A DNA stretch of 64,000 nucleotides. It comes from Methylobacterium sp. J-090. GTDB taxonomy: Bacteria > Pseudomonadota > Alphaproteobacteria > Rhizobiales > Beijerinckiaceae. The translations under genes and the position numbers were made by a program. Location of the stretch: the NCBI RefSeq assembly GCF_022829345.1, contig NZ_JAKSXV010000098.1, positions 186,001-250,000 of the forward strand, written 5' to 3'. The notes beneath the pieces were generated by a model. The model made no database searches and was not told the DNA's origin. It saw only the letters and a list, made by a program, of their open reading frames with translations. The number at the start of each line of letters is the position of its first letter. The stretch's first letter is position 1. Below are positions 22,936 to 31,355 of the stretch, in pieces.

Positions 22936-24498
22936 ATGACAGAACCGAACCGCCGCGCCGTCGTCACGGGCTTGGCCGTCACCGGCCTGCTCGCCGGCTC
23001 CGCCGCGGGGCAGGAGGGTCGTCCAAAACCCTTCGGCTTCGCCGATGTCGAGCGGCGTGCCGAGACCTTGTCGAAGGTGGCGTACGTGGCGAAGGCGCCG
23101 AGCCTGCCGGCCCCCATCGCCAAGCTCGATTACGATGCGTGGCGCGACATCCGGTTCAAACCGGACAAGGCGTTCCTCGGCGCCGAGGGCAGCCCGTTCC
23201 GGCTGCAGCTGTTCCACCTCGGCTTCCTCTACGACCGCCCGGTGACGGTGAACCTCGTGCGCGGCGGGGTCGCAACGCCGATCGCCTATCAGGCGAGCCT
23301 GTTCGACATGGGGCGGACCAAGGTCGACAAGCCTCTGCCGGTGGATCTCGGGTTCGCCGGTATCCGCATCCATTCCTTCCTCAACAGCCCCAAACTCCTC
23401 GACGAACTCATCGTCTTCCTCGGGGCGAGCTACTACCGTTTCCTCGGTCGCGACGAACTCTACGGCCTATCGGCGCGCGGGCTAGCGGTGAACGCCGAGG
23501 GGCAGGACGGGCCGGAGGAATTTCCGGTGTTCCGCGAATTCTGGGTGACCATGCCAGAGGCGAACGCCGATGCGCTGGTCGTCGACGCGCTCCTCGACAG
23601 CCCCGGCCTCGCCGGTGCCTTCCGCTTCACGGTGTACCCCGGCGACGAGACCACGGTTGCGGTGCGGGCCACCCTCCATCCGCGCACGGAGCTCGCGACC
23701 CTCGGCCTCGCGCCGCTAACCTCGATGTTCTTCATCGGCGAGAACGACCGGCGCCATTCCGACGATTACCGTCCCGAACTCCACGATTCGGATGGGCTCC
23801 AGATCGCGGCCGGCAGCGGCGAATGGCTGTGGCGTCCCCTCGACAATCCGAAGGACCGGCGCTTCTCCCACTTCGCCGACACGGACCCGAAAGGGTTCGG
23901 CCTGCTCCAGCGCGATCGCAACTTCGAGACCTATCAAGATCTCGAAGCCTCCTATCAGCGCCGGCCCGGCTACTTCGTCGAGCCCGACGGCCCCTGGGGA
24001 GAGGGGGCGGTGATGCTGATGGAACTGCCCACCGATACGGAGACCAACGACAACATCGTCGCCTGCTGGCGCCCGCGCCAGCCCTACGCGGCCGGCGAGG
24101 CCGTGAGCCTGTCCTACCGGGTGCGCAGCGTCGGCGGCGACCCGCTCCATCCCGGCGCCCGCGTGGTGAATACCTTCGGGGCCGCGGCACTCGCGAGCGG
24201 CACCGCCAAGGCCGACGAGGCGAAGGGCGCCCTCAGCCGGCGCTTCCTCGTGGATTTCGCGGGTGGGGACCTCGCCTATTATCGCGCCGATCCGACCAAG
24301 GTCGAAATCGTCGCCAACGCCTCGGACGCCCGGGTCACCGCGACGTCCCTCGTCACCAACCCTCAGACGGGCGGCCTGCGCGCGGCCATCGACGTCGCGG
24401 TGAACGCCCCGGGACAGACGACGGACCTGCGCGCTTTCCTCCGGGCCGGTGGGCGGACGCTCTCGGAAACCTGGGTCTATCCCTGGACCGCCGCGTGA
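22936..24498 (+). CDS. Periplasmic glucan biosynthesis protein, OpgG/OpgD (MdoG) family
   Basis: Periplasmic protein needed for osmoregulated glucan synthesis. The 520-residue protein starts with a twin-arginine-like export signal (NRRAVVTGLAVTGLLAGSAAG), which favours OpgD, the Tat-exported relative of OpgG. The mature part has the family pattern: YDAWRDIRFKPDKAF near residue 66, FREFWVTMP near 199, TSMFFIGEN near 260, a stretch with GEWLWRPLDNP near 295 and GYFVEPDGPWGEGAVML near 350. No opgH glucosyltransferase is in the window. Its stop overlaps the GTG of the next gene. The leader has paired inverted repeats that may govern expression. Confidence 0.93.
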   Translation: MTEPNRRAVVTGLAVTGLLAGSAAGQEGRPKPFGFADVERRAETLSKVAYVAKAPSLPAPIAKLDYDAWRDIRFKPDKAFLGAEGSPFRLQLFHLGFLYDRPVTVNLVRGGVATPIAYQASLFDMGRTKVDKPLPVDLGFAGIRIHSFLNSPKLLDELIVFLGASYYRFLGRDELYGLSARGLAVNAEGQDGPEEFPVFREFWVTMPEANADALVVDALLDSPGLAGAFRFTVYPGDETTVAVRATLHPRTELATLGLAPLTSMFFIGENDRRHSDDYRPELHDSDGLQIAAGSGEWLWRPLDNPKDRRFSHFADTDPKGFGLLQRDRNFETYQDLEASYQRRPGYFVEPDGPWGEGAVMLMELPTDTETNDNIVACWRPRQPYAAGEAVSLSYRVRSVGGDPLHPGARVVNTFGAAALASGTAKADEAKGALSRRFLVDFAGGDLAYYRADPTKVEIVANASDARVTATSLVTNPQTGGLRAAIDVAVNAPGQTTDLRAFLRAGGRTLSETWVYPWTAA

Positions 24499-24989
24499 GC
24501 GCAGCCTTGCAACAGCGTGCTGCAACGCCCGTCATCACCATACGACCGGCGCGAATCGAGGATCTCGACGCCCTCGTCGCCCTGGAACATGCCGCGTTCT
24601 CCATCGACCGGGCGGAGCGGCGGGCGATTCGCCACGCCATCCGTTCGGCGAGCATGACGCTGCTGGTGGCGCTCGCCGACGACGATGCCCGCGAAATGCT
24701 CGTGGGCGCCGCGACGCTCGAGCGGCGCAAGGGCAGCCGCAACGCACGCCTTTCCTCCATCGCCGTCTCGCCCGCTCGCGCCGGGATCGGTCTCGGCGGC
24801 CTCATCCTCGACGCGGCCGAGTCCGACGCCGCCGCCCATGGCTGCACGCACCTGCGCCTGGAAGTCCGCGCCGACAACGGCGCCGGCATCCGCCTCTACG
24901 AGCGCCGGGGCTACGCCCGCTTTGCCGTGATCGCGGACTATTACGAGGATGGCATGGAGGCGTGGCGCTACGTGAAGGCGCTGTCGTAG
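24495..24989 (+). CDS. GNAT-family N-acetyltransferase
   Basis: A 164-residue acetyltransferase with motif A AGIGLGGLILDAAESDA near residue 96 and the RimI-like ending NGAGIRLYERRGYARF near 128. The GTG start overlaps the stop of the glucan gene (GTGA), so it is translationally coupled to it. Substrate is unknown; a target in glucan modification is possible from position, but GNAT enzymes of this shape usually acetylate protein N-termini or small amines. A YYEDGMEAWRYVK ending is typical of RimI-like members. Confidence 0.85.
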   Translation: MSAALQQRAATPVITIRPARIEDLDALVALEHAAFSIDRAERRAIRHAIRSASMTLLVALADDDAREMLVGAATLERRKGSRNARLSSIAVSPARAGIGLGGLILDAAESDAAAHGCTHLRLEVRADNGAGIRLYERRGYARFAVIADYYEDGMEAWRYVKALS

Positions 24990-25046
24990 GGCCAAACAAA
25001 AACCCGCCCCGGCGGAGGCCAGGACGGGTGTTGTGGGCTTGCCGTG

Positions 25047-25065
25047 CCCCGGCATCGCGCCGGGG
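25047..25065. terminator. Hairpin between convergent genes
   Basis: A perfect 7-bp stem (CCCCGGC with GCCGGGG) and a 5-base loop between the converging GNAT and small exported genes. No T run; a weak bidirectional terminator at best. Confidence 0.45.
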
Positions 25066-25073
25066 TGGGTGAA

Positions 25074-25313
25074 TCAATCGCAGACTTCCTTCGTGACCGT
25101 CTTGCGGTCGCCGACGTCGTTTTCCTTCGTCACGGTCTTGGTGGCGCAACCGTCCGCGCTCTCGCGGGTCTCGACGGTCTTGCGCTCGCTCGCGGGCCGC
25201 TCGACCACCACGTCCGGCGCATCGCGGCGGATGATCGTGGTCTCGGCCTGGGCCAGCGCCGGGGCGCCGACGAGGAGCGCCAGGGTGGCGGCGGCGAAGA
25301 GCGGATTGCGCAT
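25074..25313 (-). CDS. Small exported protein (79 aa)
   Basis: A 79-residue protein with a clear signal peptide (MRNPLFAAATLALLVGAPALA, cleavage near AQA-ET). The mature part of about 55 residues is hydrophilic, has two cysteines (SADGCATKT and the penultimate residue) that could form a disulfide, and repeats the phrase KTVTKE twice. Function unknown. The ATG at 25313 has GGAGG nine bases upstream; a longer frame starting 15 codons earlier lacks the signal. Similar small periplasmic proteins are common in this group. Confidence 0.75.
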   Translation of the reverse strand: MRNPLFAAATLALLVGAPALAQAETTIIRRDAPDVVVERPASERKTVETRESADGCATKTVTKENDVGDRKTVTKEVCD

Positions 25314-25419
25314 GGGGAGACCTCCGTGTTGAAACGTCGGCCCCCAACGGGCGACCAAGCGAGACGGTTCCGGATTTCCTCGACAGTCTTGCGCAAATCT
25401 CCCGAAGTATCAGCGCCCG

Positions 25420-27675
25420 TCAGCCCTCGATCTTCGAAAAATCCGCGACTTCCCGCGTCGCCGCCCGCAGGGCGTTGAGGAGGGCGAGGCGGTTTTCTCG
25501 GAGCGCCGGGTCCTCTGCGTTCACCGTGACCTTCTCGAAGAACGCGTCGACGGGTGCGCGCAGGATCGACAGGGCCTGCATGGCACCGGCGAAGTCTTCC
25601 CGTTCCACCGCCGCCGAGGCAGCTGAGCGCGCCGCTATGAGGGCGTCGGACAGGGCGCGCTCCTCCGGCTCGCCCCGCGCGGCCAGCGCCGCATCGGGCA
25701 CGGCCTCGTAGGACCGCCCGTCCTTCTTCTCCTCGATCCGAAGGATGTTGGCCGCGCGCTTGTAGCCGGCGAGGAGGTTCTTTCCGTCGTCGGTCTCGAG
25801 GAACTTGCCCAGGGCCTCAACGCGGCGGACCACCATCAGGAGGTCGTCCTGGCCCGGCAGGGCGAAGACGGCGTCGATGAGGTCGTGGCGGGCGCCCTGG
25901 TCGCGGAGGTAGACTTTTAGGCGGTCGGCGAAGAAAGAAACCAGATCGGCATTGAAAAAATATGACTCGGCTGATTTTACGACCCGATACTCTGTTGCGC
26001 CCGCTTGAATTGGTGGAAGCAGAGAACGATCGAAAGGCGAAAATTTCTCTTGAGCTGCAGTCAGATTTACAAATTCAACTGGATATTCTTTGTATGAAGA
26101 GGGCATTCCCATCTTCGCATTCTGAATTAGGAGTTCTTGGAATGCGTGACCGATCTGGCTGTGCAAAGGAAGGCGCACTTTGCTTTCCAAAATCAGTCTA
26201 ATCACACCCAGGGCGGCCCGTCGCAAAGCGTAGGGATCCTTGCTGCCCGTCGGCTTCTCGTCGATGGCCCAAAACCCCGCCAGTGTGTCGAGCTTGTCCA
26301 CCAACGCGACAGCAACGGCGACAGGATCGGTCGGCACGCGGTCGGAGGGACCAACCGGCTTGTAATGGTCTTCGACGGCTGCAGCGACGCTGGCGTGTTC
26401 GCCTTGCAGGACAGCGTATTTCCTGCCCATGAGGCCCTGAAGCTCAGGAAACTCGCCGACCATCTCGGTGACGAGATCGGCCTTGGCGAGGCGGGCGGCG
26501 CGCTCGGCGAGGTCGGGATCGGCGCCGACCAGGGGTGCCAGTTCCCGCGCCAGGGCGGCGATCCGCTGCACCCGCTCGCCCTGCGTCCCGAGCTTCTCGT
26601 GGAACACGATCGAATCGAGCTTCGGCAGCCGGTCTTCCAACCGAATCGCCTTGTCGGTCTCCCAAAAGAACTTCGCGTCCGAGAGGCGAGCCCGCACCAC
26701 GCGCTCGTTGCCGGCCGTGATGGCGAGGCCGCCGTCGCTGGCGACGAGGTTCGAGGTCAGGATGAAGGCCGGGGCTAGGCGCTCGGCGCCGGGCTCGCGC
26801 AGGACGAAGCACTTCTGGTTGGCCTTGATGGTGGCGCGGATGGCCTCGGCCGGGATGTCGAGGAAGGCGGGGTCGAAGGTGCCGAGGAGCACCACGGGCC
26901 ATTCGACGAGGCCGGCGACCTCCTCGAGCAGGCCCTCGTCCTCGACGAGTTCCAGGCCGCGCGCGAAGGCCAGATCGCGGGCATCGTGCAGGATGATGTC
27001 CTTGCGGCGGTCGGCGTCGAGGACGACCTTGGCGCGCTCCAGGGCGGCGACGTAGTCGTCGAAGCGGCGGACCTCGATGGCCTCGGGGGCGAGGAAGCGG
27101 TGGCCGTAGGTGGTGGTGCCGGCCGCGATCCCGTCGACGCTGAACGGCACGACGTCGGGCGTCTCGGTCTCGGGGCCGAAGGTGGCGACGATGGATTGCA
27201 GGGGCCGCACCCACCGCAGGGCGCCGGCTTGCGCCGAGGCCGCGCCCCAGCGCATGGATTTCGGCCACGGGAAGCTGCGGATGATCTGGGGCAGGATTTC
27301 GGCCAGGACATCGAGGGTATCGCGACCGGGCCGCTCGATGATCGCGACGTAGAACTCGCCCTTCTTCGGATCGGAGACGATGGTCGCCTGGTCGAGGCTC
27401 GCGAGGCCCGCGCCCTTCAGGAAGCCCTGCACGGCACCCTCGGGCGCGCCGACGCGGGGGCCCTTTCGCTCCTCGCGCACGTCCTTGCCGCGGGCCGGCA
27501 GGCCGGCGATGTGGAGGGCGAGGCGGCGCGGCGTCGCGAACGCCTTGGCCCCGTCGTAGAGGAAACCGCGATCGACGAGGGCGTCGGTGACGAGCTTCCT
27601 CAGGTCGTCGGCCGCGCGCCGCTGCATGCGGGCGGGGATCTCTTCGGAACGCAGTTCGAGGAGGAGGTCGGGCAT
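25420..27675 (-). CDS. glyS: Glycyl-tRNA synthetase beta subunit
   Basis: Beta subunit of the tetrameric bacterial glycyl-tRNA synthetase, responsible for tRNA binding. The 751-residue protein has the expected start MPDLLLELRSEEIPARMQ, the HD-like core (QGEHASVAAAVEDHYKP near residue 417) and a C-terminal DALR-type anticodon-binding region (FFADRLKVYLRDQGARHDLIDAVF near 582). An upstream ATG 11 codons earlier is not conserved. It follows glyQ. Oddly, bases about 25930-26205 (residues about 491-582) drop to roughly 45 % G+C with codons unlike the rest of the gene, although the frame stays open and the flanks are normal. Confidence 0.96.
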   Translation of the reverse strand: MPDLLLELRSEEIPARMQRRAADDLRKLVTDALVDRGFLYDGAKAFATPRRLALHIAGLPARGKDVREERKGPRVGAPEGAVQGFLKGAGLASLDQATIVSDPKKGEFYVAIIERPGRDTLDVLAEILPQIIRSFPWPKSMRWGAASAQAGALRWVRPLQSIVATFGPETETPDVVPFSVDGIAAGTTTYGHRFLAPEAIEVRRFDDYVAALERAKVVLDADRRKDIILHDARDLAFARGLELVEDEGLLEEVAGLVEWPVVLLGTFDPAFLDIPAEAIRATIKANQKCFVLREPGAERLAPAFILTSNLVASDGGLAITAGNERVVRARLSDAKFFWETDKAIRLEDRLPKLDSIVFHEKLGTQGERVQRIAALARELAPLVGADPDLAERAARLAKADLVTEMVGEFPELQGLMGRKYAVLQGEHASVAAAVEDHYKPVGPSDRVPTDPVAVAVALVDKLDTLAGFWAIDEKPTGSKDPYALRRAALGVIRLILESKVRLPLHSQIGHAFQELLIQNAKMGMPSSYKEYPVEFVNLTAAQEKFSPFDRSLLPPIQAGATEYRVVKSAESYFFNADLVSFFADRLKVYLRDQGARHDLIDAVFALPGQDDLLMVVRRVEALGKFLETDDGKNLLAGYKRAANILRIEEKKDGRSYEAVPDAALAARGEPEERALSDALIAARSAASAAVEREDFAGAMQALSILRAPVDAFFEKVTVNAEDPALRENRLALLNALRAATREVADFSKIEG

Positions 27676-27774
27676 GGGATCAGGCGGCGTCCGAGATGAT
27701 TTGTCCAAGGTGTCGCTGGCGCGGCGGGGGTCGCCATCGACGTCGAGAGGCCAAGTCGCAGTGTGGCCCTCGGA

Positions 27775-28722
27775 TCAGGCCGCGCCACCGCCGGCCGTCT
27801 TCAGATACGCGGCTCCGCAGGCCTTGGCGAGTTCGCGCACCCGCAGGATGTAGCTCTGGCGTTCGGTCACCGAGATCACGCCGCGCGCGTCGAGGAGGTT
27901 GAAGACGTGGCTCGCCTTGATGCACTGGTCGTAGGCCGGCTGCGCCATCCGGTGCCGTCCGGACTCGCCCTCCGGCGCACCGGCGTCGAGGTAGGTCCGG
28001 CAGGCCTTCTCCGCGTCGGTGAACTGCCGGAACAGCATCGCGGTGTCGGCGGCCTCGAAGTTGTGACGCGAGTATTCCTGCTCCGATTGCAGGAAGACGT
28101 CGCCGTAGGTGACCTTGTCGTCGCCGGTGCCGCCGTTGAAGTTCAGGTCGTAGACGTTCTCGACGCCCTGAACGTACATGGCGAGGCGCTCCAACCCGTA
28201 GGTGAGCTCGCCCGCCACCGGCGAACACTCGACGCCGGCGACCTGCTGGAAATAGGTGAACTGGCTCACCTCCATCCCGTCGCACCAGCATTCCCAGCCG
28301 AGGCCCCAGGCGCCGAGCGTCGGGCTCTCCCAATCGTCCTCGACGAAGCGGATGTCGTGGAGCTTGAGATCGACGCCGATGGCGTCGAGCGACGCGAGGT
28401 AGAGCTCCTGCAGGTTCGGCGGGTTCGGCTTCAGGATCACCTGGAACTGGTAATAGTGCTGCAGCCGGTTGGGGTTCTCGCCGTAGCGGCCGTCCTTGGG
28501 GCGCCGCGAGGGCTGGACGTAGGCCGCCTTCCAGGGCTTCGGCCCCAGCGCCCGCAGGGTCGTGGCCGGGTGGAAGGTGCCTGCGCCGACCTCCATGTCG
28601 TAGGGCTGCAGGATCACGCAGCCCTGCGCGGCCCAGAACCGCTGCAGCGTCAGGATCAGGCCCTGGAACGAGGTATGGGGCGCGAGATCGACGGCGCTCG
28701 ACGTGTGGAGGGCGCTCGACAT
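27775..28722 (-). CDS. glyQ: Glycyl-tRNA synthetase alpha subunit
   Basis: Catalytic alpha subunit that activates glycine. The 315-residue protein is canonical: SFQGLILTLQRFWAAQGC near residue 18, YDMEVGAGTFHPATTLR near 41, the YVQPSRRPKDGRYGENPNR segment near 68, and WGLGWECWCDGMEVSQFTYFQQ near 143. The ATG at 28722 is preferred; a TTG two codons earlier is possible. glyS follows after about 100 bases on the same strand, the normal glyQ-glyS order. Confidence 0.97.
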   Translation of the reverse strand: MSSALHTSSAVDLAPHTSFQGLILTLQRFWAAQGCVILQPYDMEVGAGTFHPATTLRALGPKPWKAAYVQPSRRPKDGRYGENPNRLQHYYQFQVILKPNPPNLQELYLASLDAIGVDLKLHDIRFVEDDWESPTLGAWGLGWECWCDGMEVSQFTYFQQVAGVECSPVAGELTYGLERLAMYVQGVENVYDLNFNGGTGDDKVTYGDVFLQSEQEYSRHNFEAADTAMLFRQFTDAEKACRTYLDAGAPEGESGRHRMAQPAYDQCIKASHVFNLLDARGVISVTERQSYILRVRELAKACGAAYLKTAGGGAA

Positions 28723-28923
28723 GGGCAATCCGGTCCGTGGAGGGGCGGCCAGCGTTTAAGAGCCGGGTCGGGGGTGTCAAGCGAACCCGGTGCGCGGGCG
28801 CACGCAATTTCGCCCCAATTCCGCCGGGGGGCCGGAACTGTCACGCTCCCTGCCAAGTTTATCCGACAATCAGGCAGTCTTCGCCGTCGCAGAGCGACGG
28901 GCAATCATTTGGATCAACGCGCC

Positions 28924-29163
28924 ATGCGCTCGTCTTTCGCAGTCTTCGCCGCCCTCGCTGCCGCTTCCCTCGCCGCCACGCCCCTGGTGATGGGCGCCTC
29001 GAACGCCTTCGCGACGCAGGAGCCCACCAACGTCATCACCATGCCGGCGGTGGTGACCCCCATCGATGTCGTCACCGTGCCAGCCCCGGCCGCGGCCGAG
29101 ACCTGCACCCGCAAGGTCCGGGTGGTCTACGCCGGCTACGGCGGCGAGTCCTGTGCCCGCTGA
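28924..29163 (+). CDS. Small exported protein (79 aa)
   Basis: A 79-residue protein with a signal peptide (MRSSFAVFAALAAASLAATP, cleavage probably near SNAFA-TQ, residue 30). The mature part is about 50 residues, rich in valine, alanine and threonine, with two cysteines (ETCTRKVRVVY and GGESCAR) that could pair. Function unknown. It is divergent from glyQ and converges on the S49 peptidase gene. Codon third positions are strongly GC-biased, supporting real coding. The general plan resembles the exported protein at 25074, but the sequences are not alike. Confidence 0.7.
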   Translation: MRSSFAVFAALAAASLAATPLVMGASNAFATQEPTNVITMPAVVTPIDVVTVPAPAAAETCTRKVRVVYAGYGGESCAR

Positions 29164-29180
29164 TTCCTGCGCCCGCTGAT

Positions 29181-30056
29181 CTAAAGACCGAAGCGCGCCC
29201 AGGCGGCGCGCTCCTCGATGACCGCCAGGGCCTCGCCGGCAAGGCCGGCACCAGTAAGCCCGGCGGTGCTTCCGGGATTCGCCCGCCGCAGCAGGCGCGC
29301 GACGAGGGAACCCCGCTTCTCCGCGACCATGACGAGCTGGACTTCTTCGCCAAAGCGCGCCCGCAGGGTCGAGCGCGCATCGCCCAAGCCATCGATTAGG
29401 CCAAGGCGCAGGGCCTGACGCCCGGTCCAGACGGCACCGGTGAACAGGTTTTCGCCTTTCGGATCGAGGGTCGGCCGGCGCCCCCGCACCAGGGTGGTGA
29501 ACAGGTCCTGCACGTCGGCCTGAATCTGCTTGAGGCGGACGATGTCGTCGGGATTCTCCGGCCGGAACGGGTCCAGCATCGCTTTCGCTTCGCCCTGGGT
29601 GTGGACGCGGCGCTCGACGCCGAGGCGCTCGATGAGCCGGTCGAACCCGAACCCCGCCGAGACCACGCCGATGGAGCCGATGAGCGACGTCGGATCGGCG
29701 ATGATATCGTCGGCCGCGCAGGCGATCATGTAGCCGCCCGACGCCGCCACATCCTCGACGAAGGCGTAGACCGGCAGGGATTTCTCCGCCGCGAGCGCCC
29801 GGATGCGCTGGTGGATGAGGTGAGACTGGGCCGGCGAGCCACCCGGCGAGTTGATGATGAGCGCCACGGCCGCGATGTGCGGGGTGGCGAAAGCCTGCTC
29901 CAGGGGACCGGCGAGCCCGGCGATGGACAGGCCCGGCCGAAATGGCGAGGCCGCCCCGATGGCGCCGCTGAGGCGCACGACCGCGACACGCGGCTTGCGC
30001 CTGCGCCAACGTGCGGGGAGGAGCGCGCGCAGGGAAGTCGGGATCGTGAACGCCAT
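29181..30056 (-). CDS. S49-family signal peptide peptidase (SppA-like)
   Basis: Serine protease with a Ser-Lys dyad that degrades leftover signal peptides or membrane proteins. The 291-residue protein has the ClpP-like fold motifs INSPGGSPAQSHLI near residue 69, the nucleophile serine in VAASGGYMIACAADDI near 104, SLIGSIGVVS near 124, and the lysine in GEAKAMLDPFRPEN near 156. This is the short, single-domain form, about half the size of E. coli SppA. There is no obvious N-terminal membrane helix, only a basic, weakly hydrophobic start. A C-terminal hydrophobic glycine-rich patch is seen near residue 270. Confidence 0.92.
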   Translation of the reverse strand: MAFTIPTSLRALLPARWRRRKPRVAVVRLSGAIGAASPFRPGLSIAGLAGPLEQAFATPHIAAVALIINSPGGSPAQSHLIHQRIRALAAEKSLPVYAFVEDVAASGGYMIACAADDIIADPTSLIGSIGVVSAGFGFDRLIERLGVERRVHTQGEAKAMLDPFRPENPDDIVRLKQIQADVQDLFTTLVRGRRPTLDPKGENLFTGAVWTGRQALRLGLIDGLGDARSTLRARFGEEVQLVMVAEKRGSLVARLLRRANPGSTAGLTGAGLAGEALAVIEERAAWARFGL

Positions 30057-30151
30057 CGTGTCTCGCTCGGGGGAGGATAAGGTCCGCGCGCCGAAGCTTC
30101 GGCGCGATCCATCGACTCAGATGGGATGCGGGTTCCGCTTCGCCAGCGCGC

Positions 30152-30958
30152 TCATGGTGCGTCGTCGGGCCCGATCCAGGCCGCTCCGGCGTTCAGGGTC
30201 GCGGCGAACGGCGTGAACGCGCCATCCGCTTCATGGAGCACCACGGGTGCCAGCAGAGCGAACGGCGCGCGGCTTCCCTTCACGGCGGTGACGAGCACCC
30301 GGATCGCCGCCATGTCGGCCCGTGCCTGGACCGGCCGGACCGCGATGGCGCCGAAGCGTCCGTGCAGGGCGTCGAGGCAGGCGGGCAGGGCATCGGCCCG
30401 GTGGATCAGCCCGAGGCGTCCGCGCGGGCGCAGGAGCTCGACACAGGTACGCAGCCAGCGATCCAGGCCGCCGGCCGGCAAGGTGTGGGCGGACGCCTTG
30501 CCGGCAACGGGCGAGGCACGGTGGCGGCCGGCCTCGAAGAACGGCGGATTGGTCAGGACGAGATCGGCGAGGCCCGGGACGAGGCCGGCCATCCGCCGCT
30601 CGGCGCCCCCGGCGAGGATGTCGCCTTCCAGCACGGCGACGCGCGCGCTCATCCCGTTGAGGGCCGCGTTGTCCCGGGCCAGGGCGGCCAGCGCCGGATC
30701 GCGCTCCACGAGGACGAGACCGCATGTCGGCGCGCGCAGCGCCATGGCGAGGCCGACGGCCCCTGTCGCGGCACCGACATCGCAGATCGTCGTGCCCGGA
30801 TACGGCCGGACGAGACTCGCGAGCAGCACCGCATCCGTGCCGGCCCGATGCGCGCCGCGTTCCGGCTGGCGCAGATGCAGGCGTCCCCCGAACCAAGCCC
30901 TCTCGAACGCGGCCTCGACGCCGGATTCTCCGGGCGGCTCAGGCGTCGCGCAGTTCAT
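30152..30958 (-). CDS. tRNA1(Val) (adenine(37)-N6)-methyltransferase-like protein
   Basis: Class I SAM-dependent methyltransferase of the TrmN6/YfiC group. The 268-residue protein has the AdoMet motif ICDVGAATGAVGLAMALRAP near residue 58, an acidic motif II (LVLVERDP) and the amino-methyltransferase NPPF motif in LVLTNPPFFEAGRH near 134, which marks N6-adenine or glutamine methylation. TrmN6 is the closest named family, but specificity cannot be proven. The ATG overlaps the 3' end of the DUF2007 gene by 20 bases, so the two are translationally linked. Confidence 0.87.
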   Translation of the reverse strand: MNCATPEPPGESGVEAAFERAWFGGRLHLRQPERGAHRAGTDAVLLASLVRPYPGTTICDVGAATGAVGLAMALRAPTCGLVLVERDPALAALARDNAALNGMSARVAVLEGDILAGGAERRMAGLVPGLADLVLTNPPFFEAGRHRASPVAGKASAHTLPAGGLDRWLRTCVELLRPRGRLGLIHRADALPACLDALHGRFGAIAVRPVQARADMAAIRVLVTAVKGSRAPFALLAPVVLHEADGAFTPFAATLNAGAAWIGPDDAP

Positions 30959-31163
30959 GGGCGAGGCCTGCCTCCGTCAGCAGGCGGCGGGCCTGCGCGG
31001 CGTGGTCCGCCGGAACCAGAAGCCGGCGCGTGAAGGCGCCAATGGAACCCTCGAGTCCGCTCATGTGATTGTCGGCGATGAGAACCGGGATCTCGGCACC
31101 CGCCAGGAGGGACTCGGCGAAGCCGATCAGGACGATGTCGTTGCTGCGGATGAGTTCGTTCAT
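30939..31163 (-). CDS. DUF2007 small protein
   Basis: A 74-residue protein of the DUF2007 (putative signal-transducing) family: MNELIRSNDIVLIGFAESLL, then IPVLIADNHMSGLEGSIG and a C-terminal LLVPADHAAQARRLLTEAG. The family has a PII-like ferredoxin fold and no proven role. It overlaps the methyltransferase gene by 20 bases, a pairing I believe recurs in Rhizobiales. The ATG at 31163 is the only sensible start; the 192 bases upstream form the divergent promoter region shared with the polyprenyl synthase. Confidence 0.88.
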   Translation of the reverse strand: MNELIRSNDIVLIGFAESLLAGAEIPVLIADNHMSGLEGSIGAFTRRLLVPADHAAQARRLLTEAGLAHELRDA

Positions 31164-31355
31164 CGTACCTCCGACGCGGCGGAGGTTTCGCCCCCGGTCA
31201 CGGCTCTTGCGGCATGGTGCGTGTTGCAGCGCCTCCGAGCCCATGCGATGGGGTGCCGCACGGAAGTCGATCGCGCAAGACGAGGTTGTGGCATTCGGGT
31301 CGGCCGGTTCCGGCGGACCCGCACCAGACCCGTCGGGTTGGGAGGCAGCGGGGTT

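Noticed and set aside
30126..31355. 749-residue frame running into the polyprenyl synthase
   Set aside because: Its first 410 codons overlap the methyltransferase and DUF2007 genes antisense and have no family similarity; only the part from 31356 is real.
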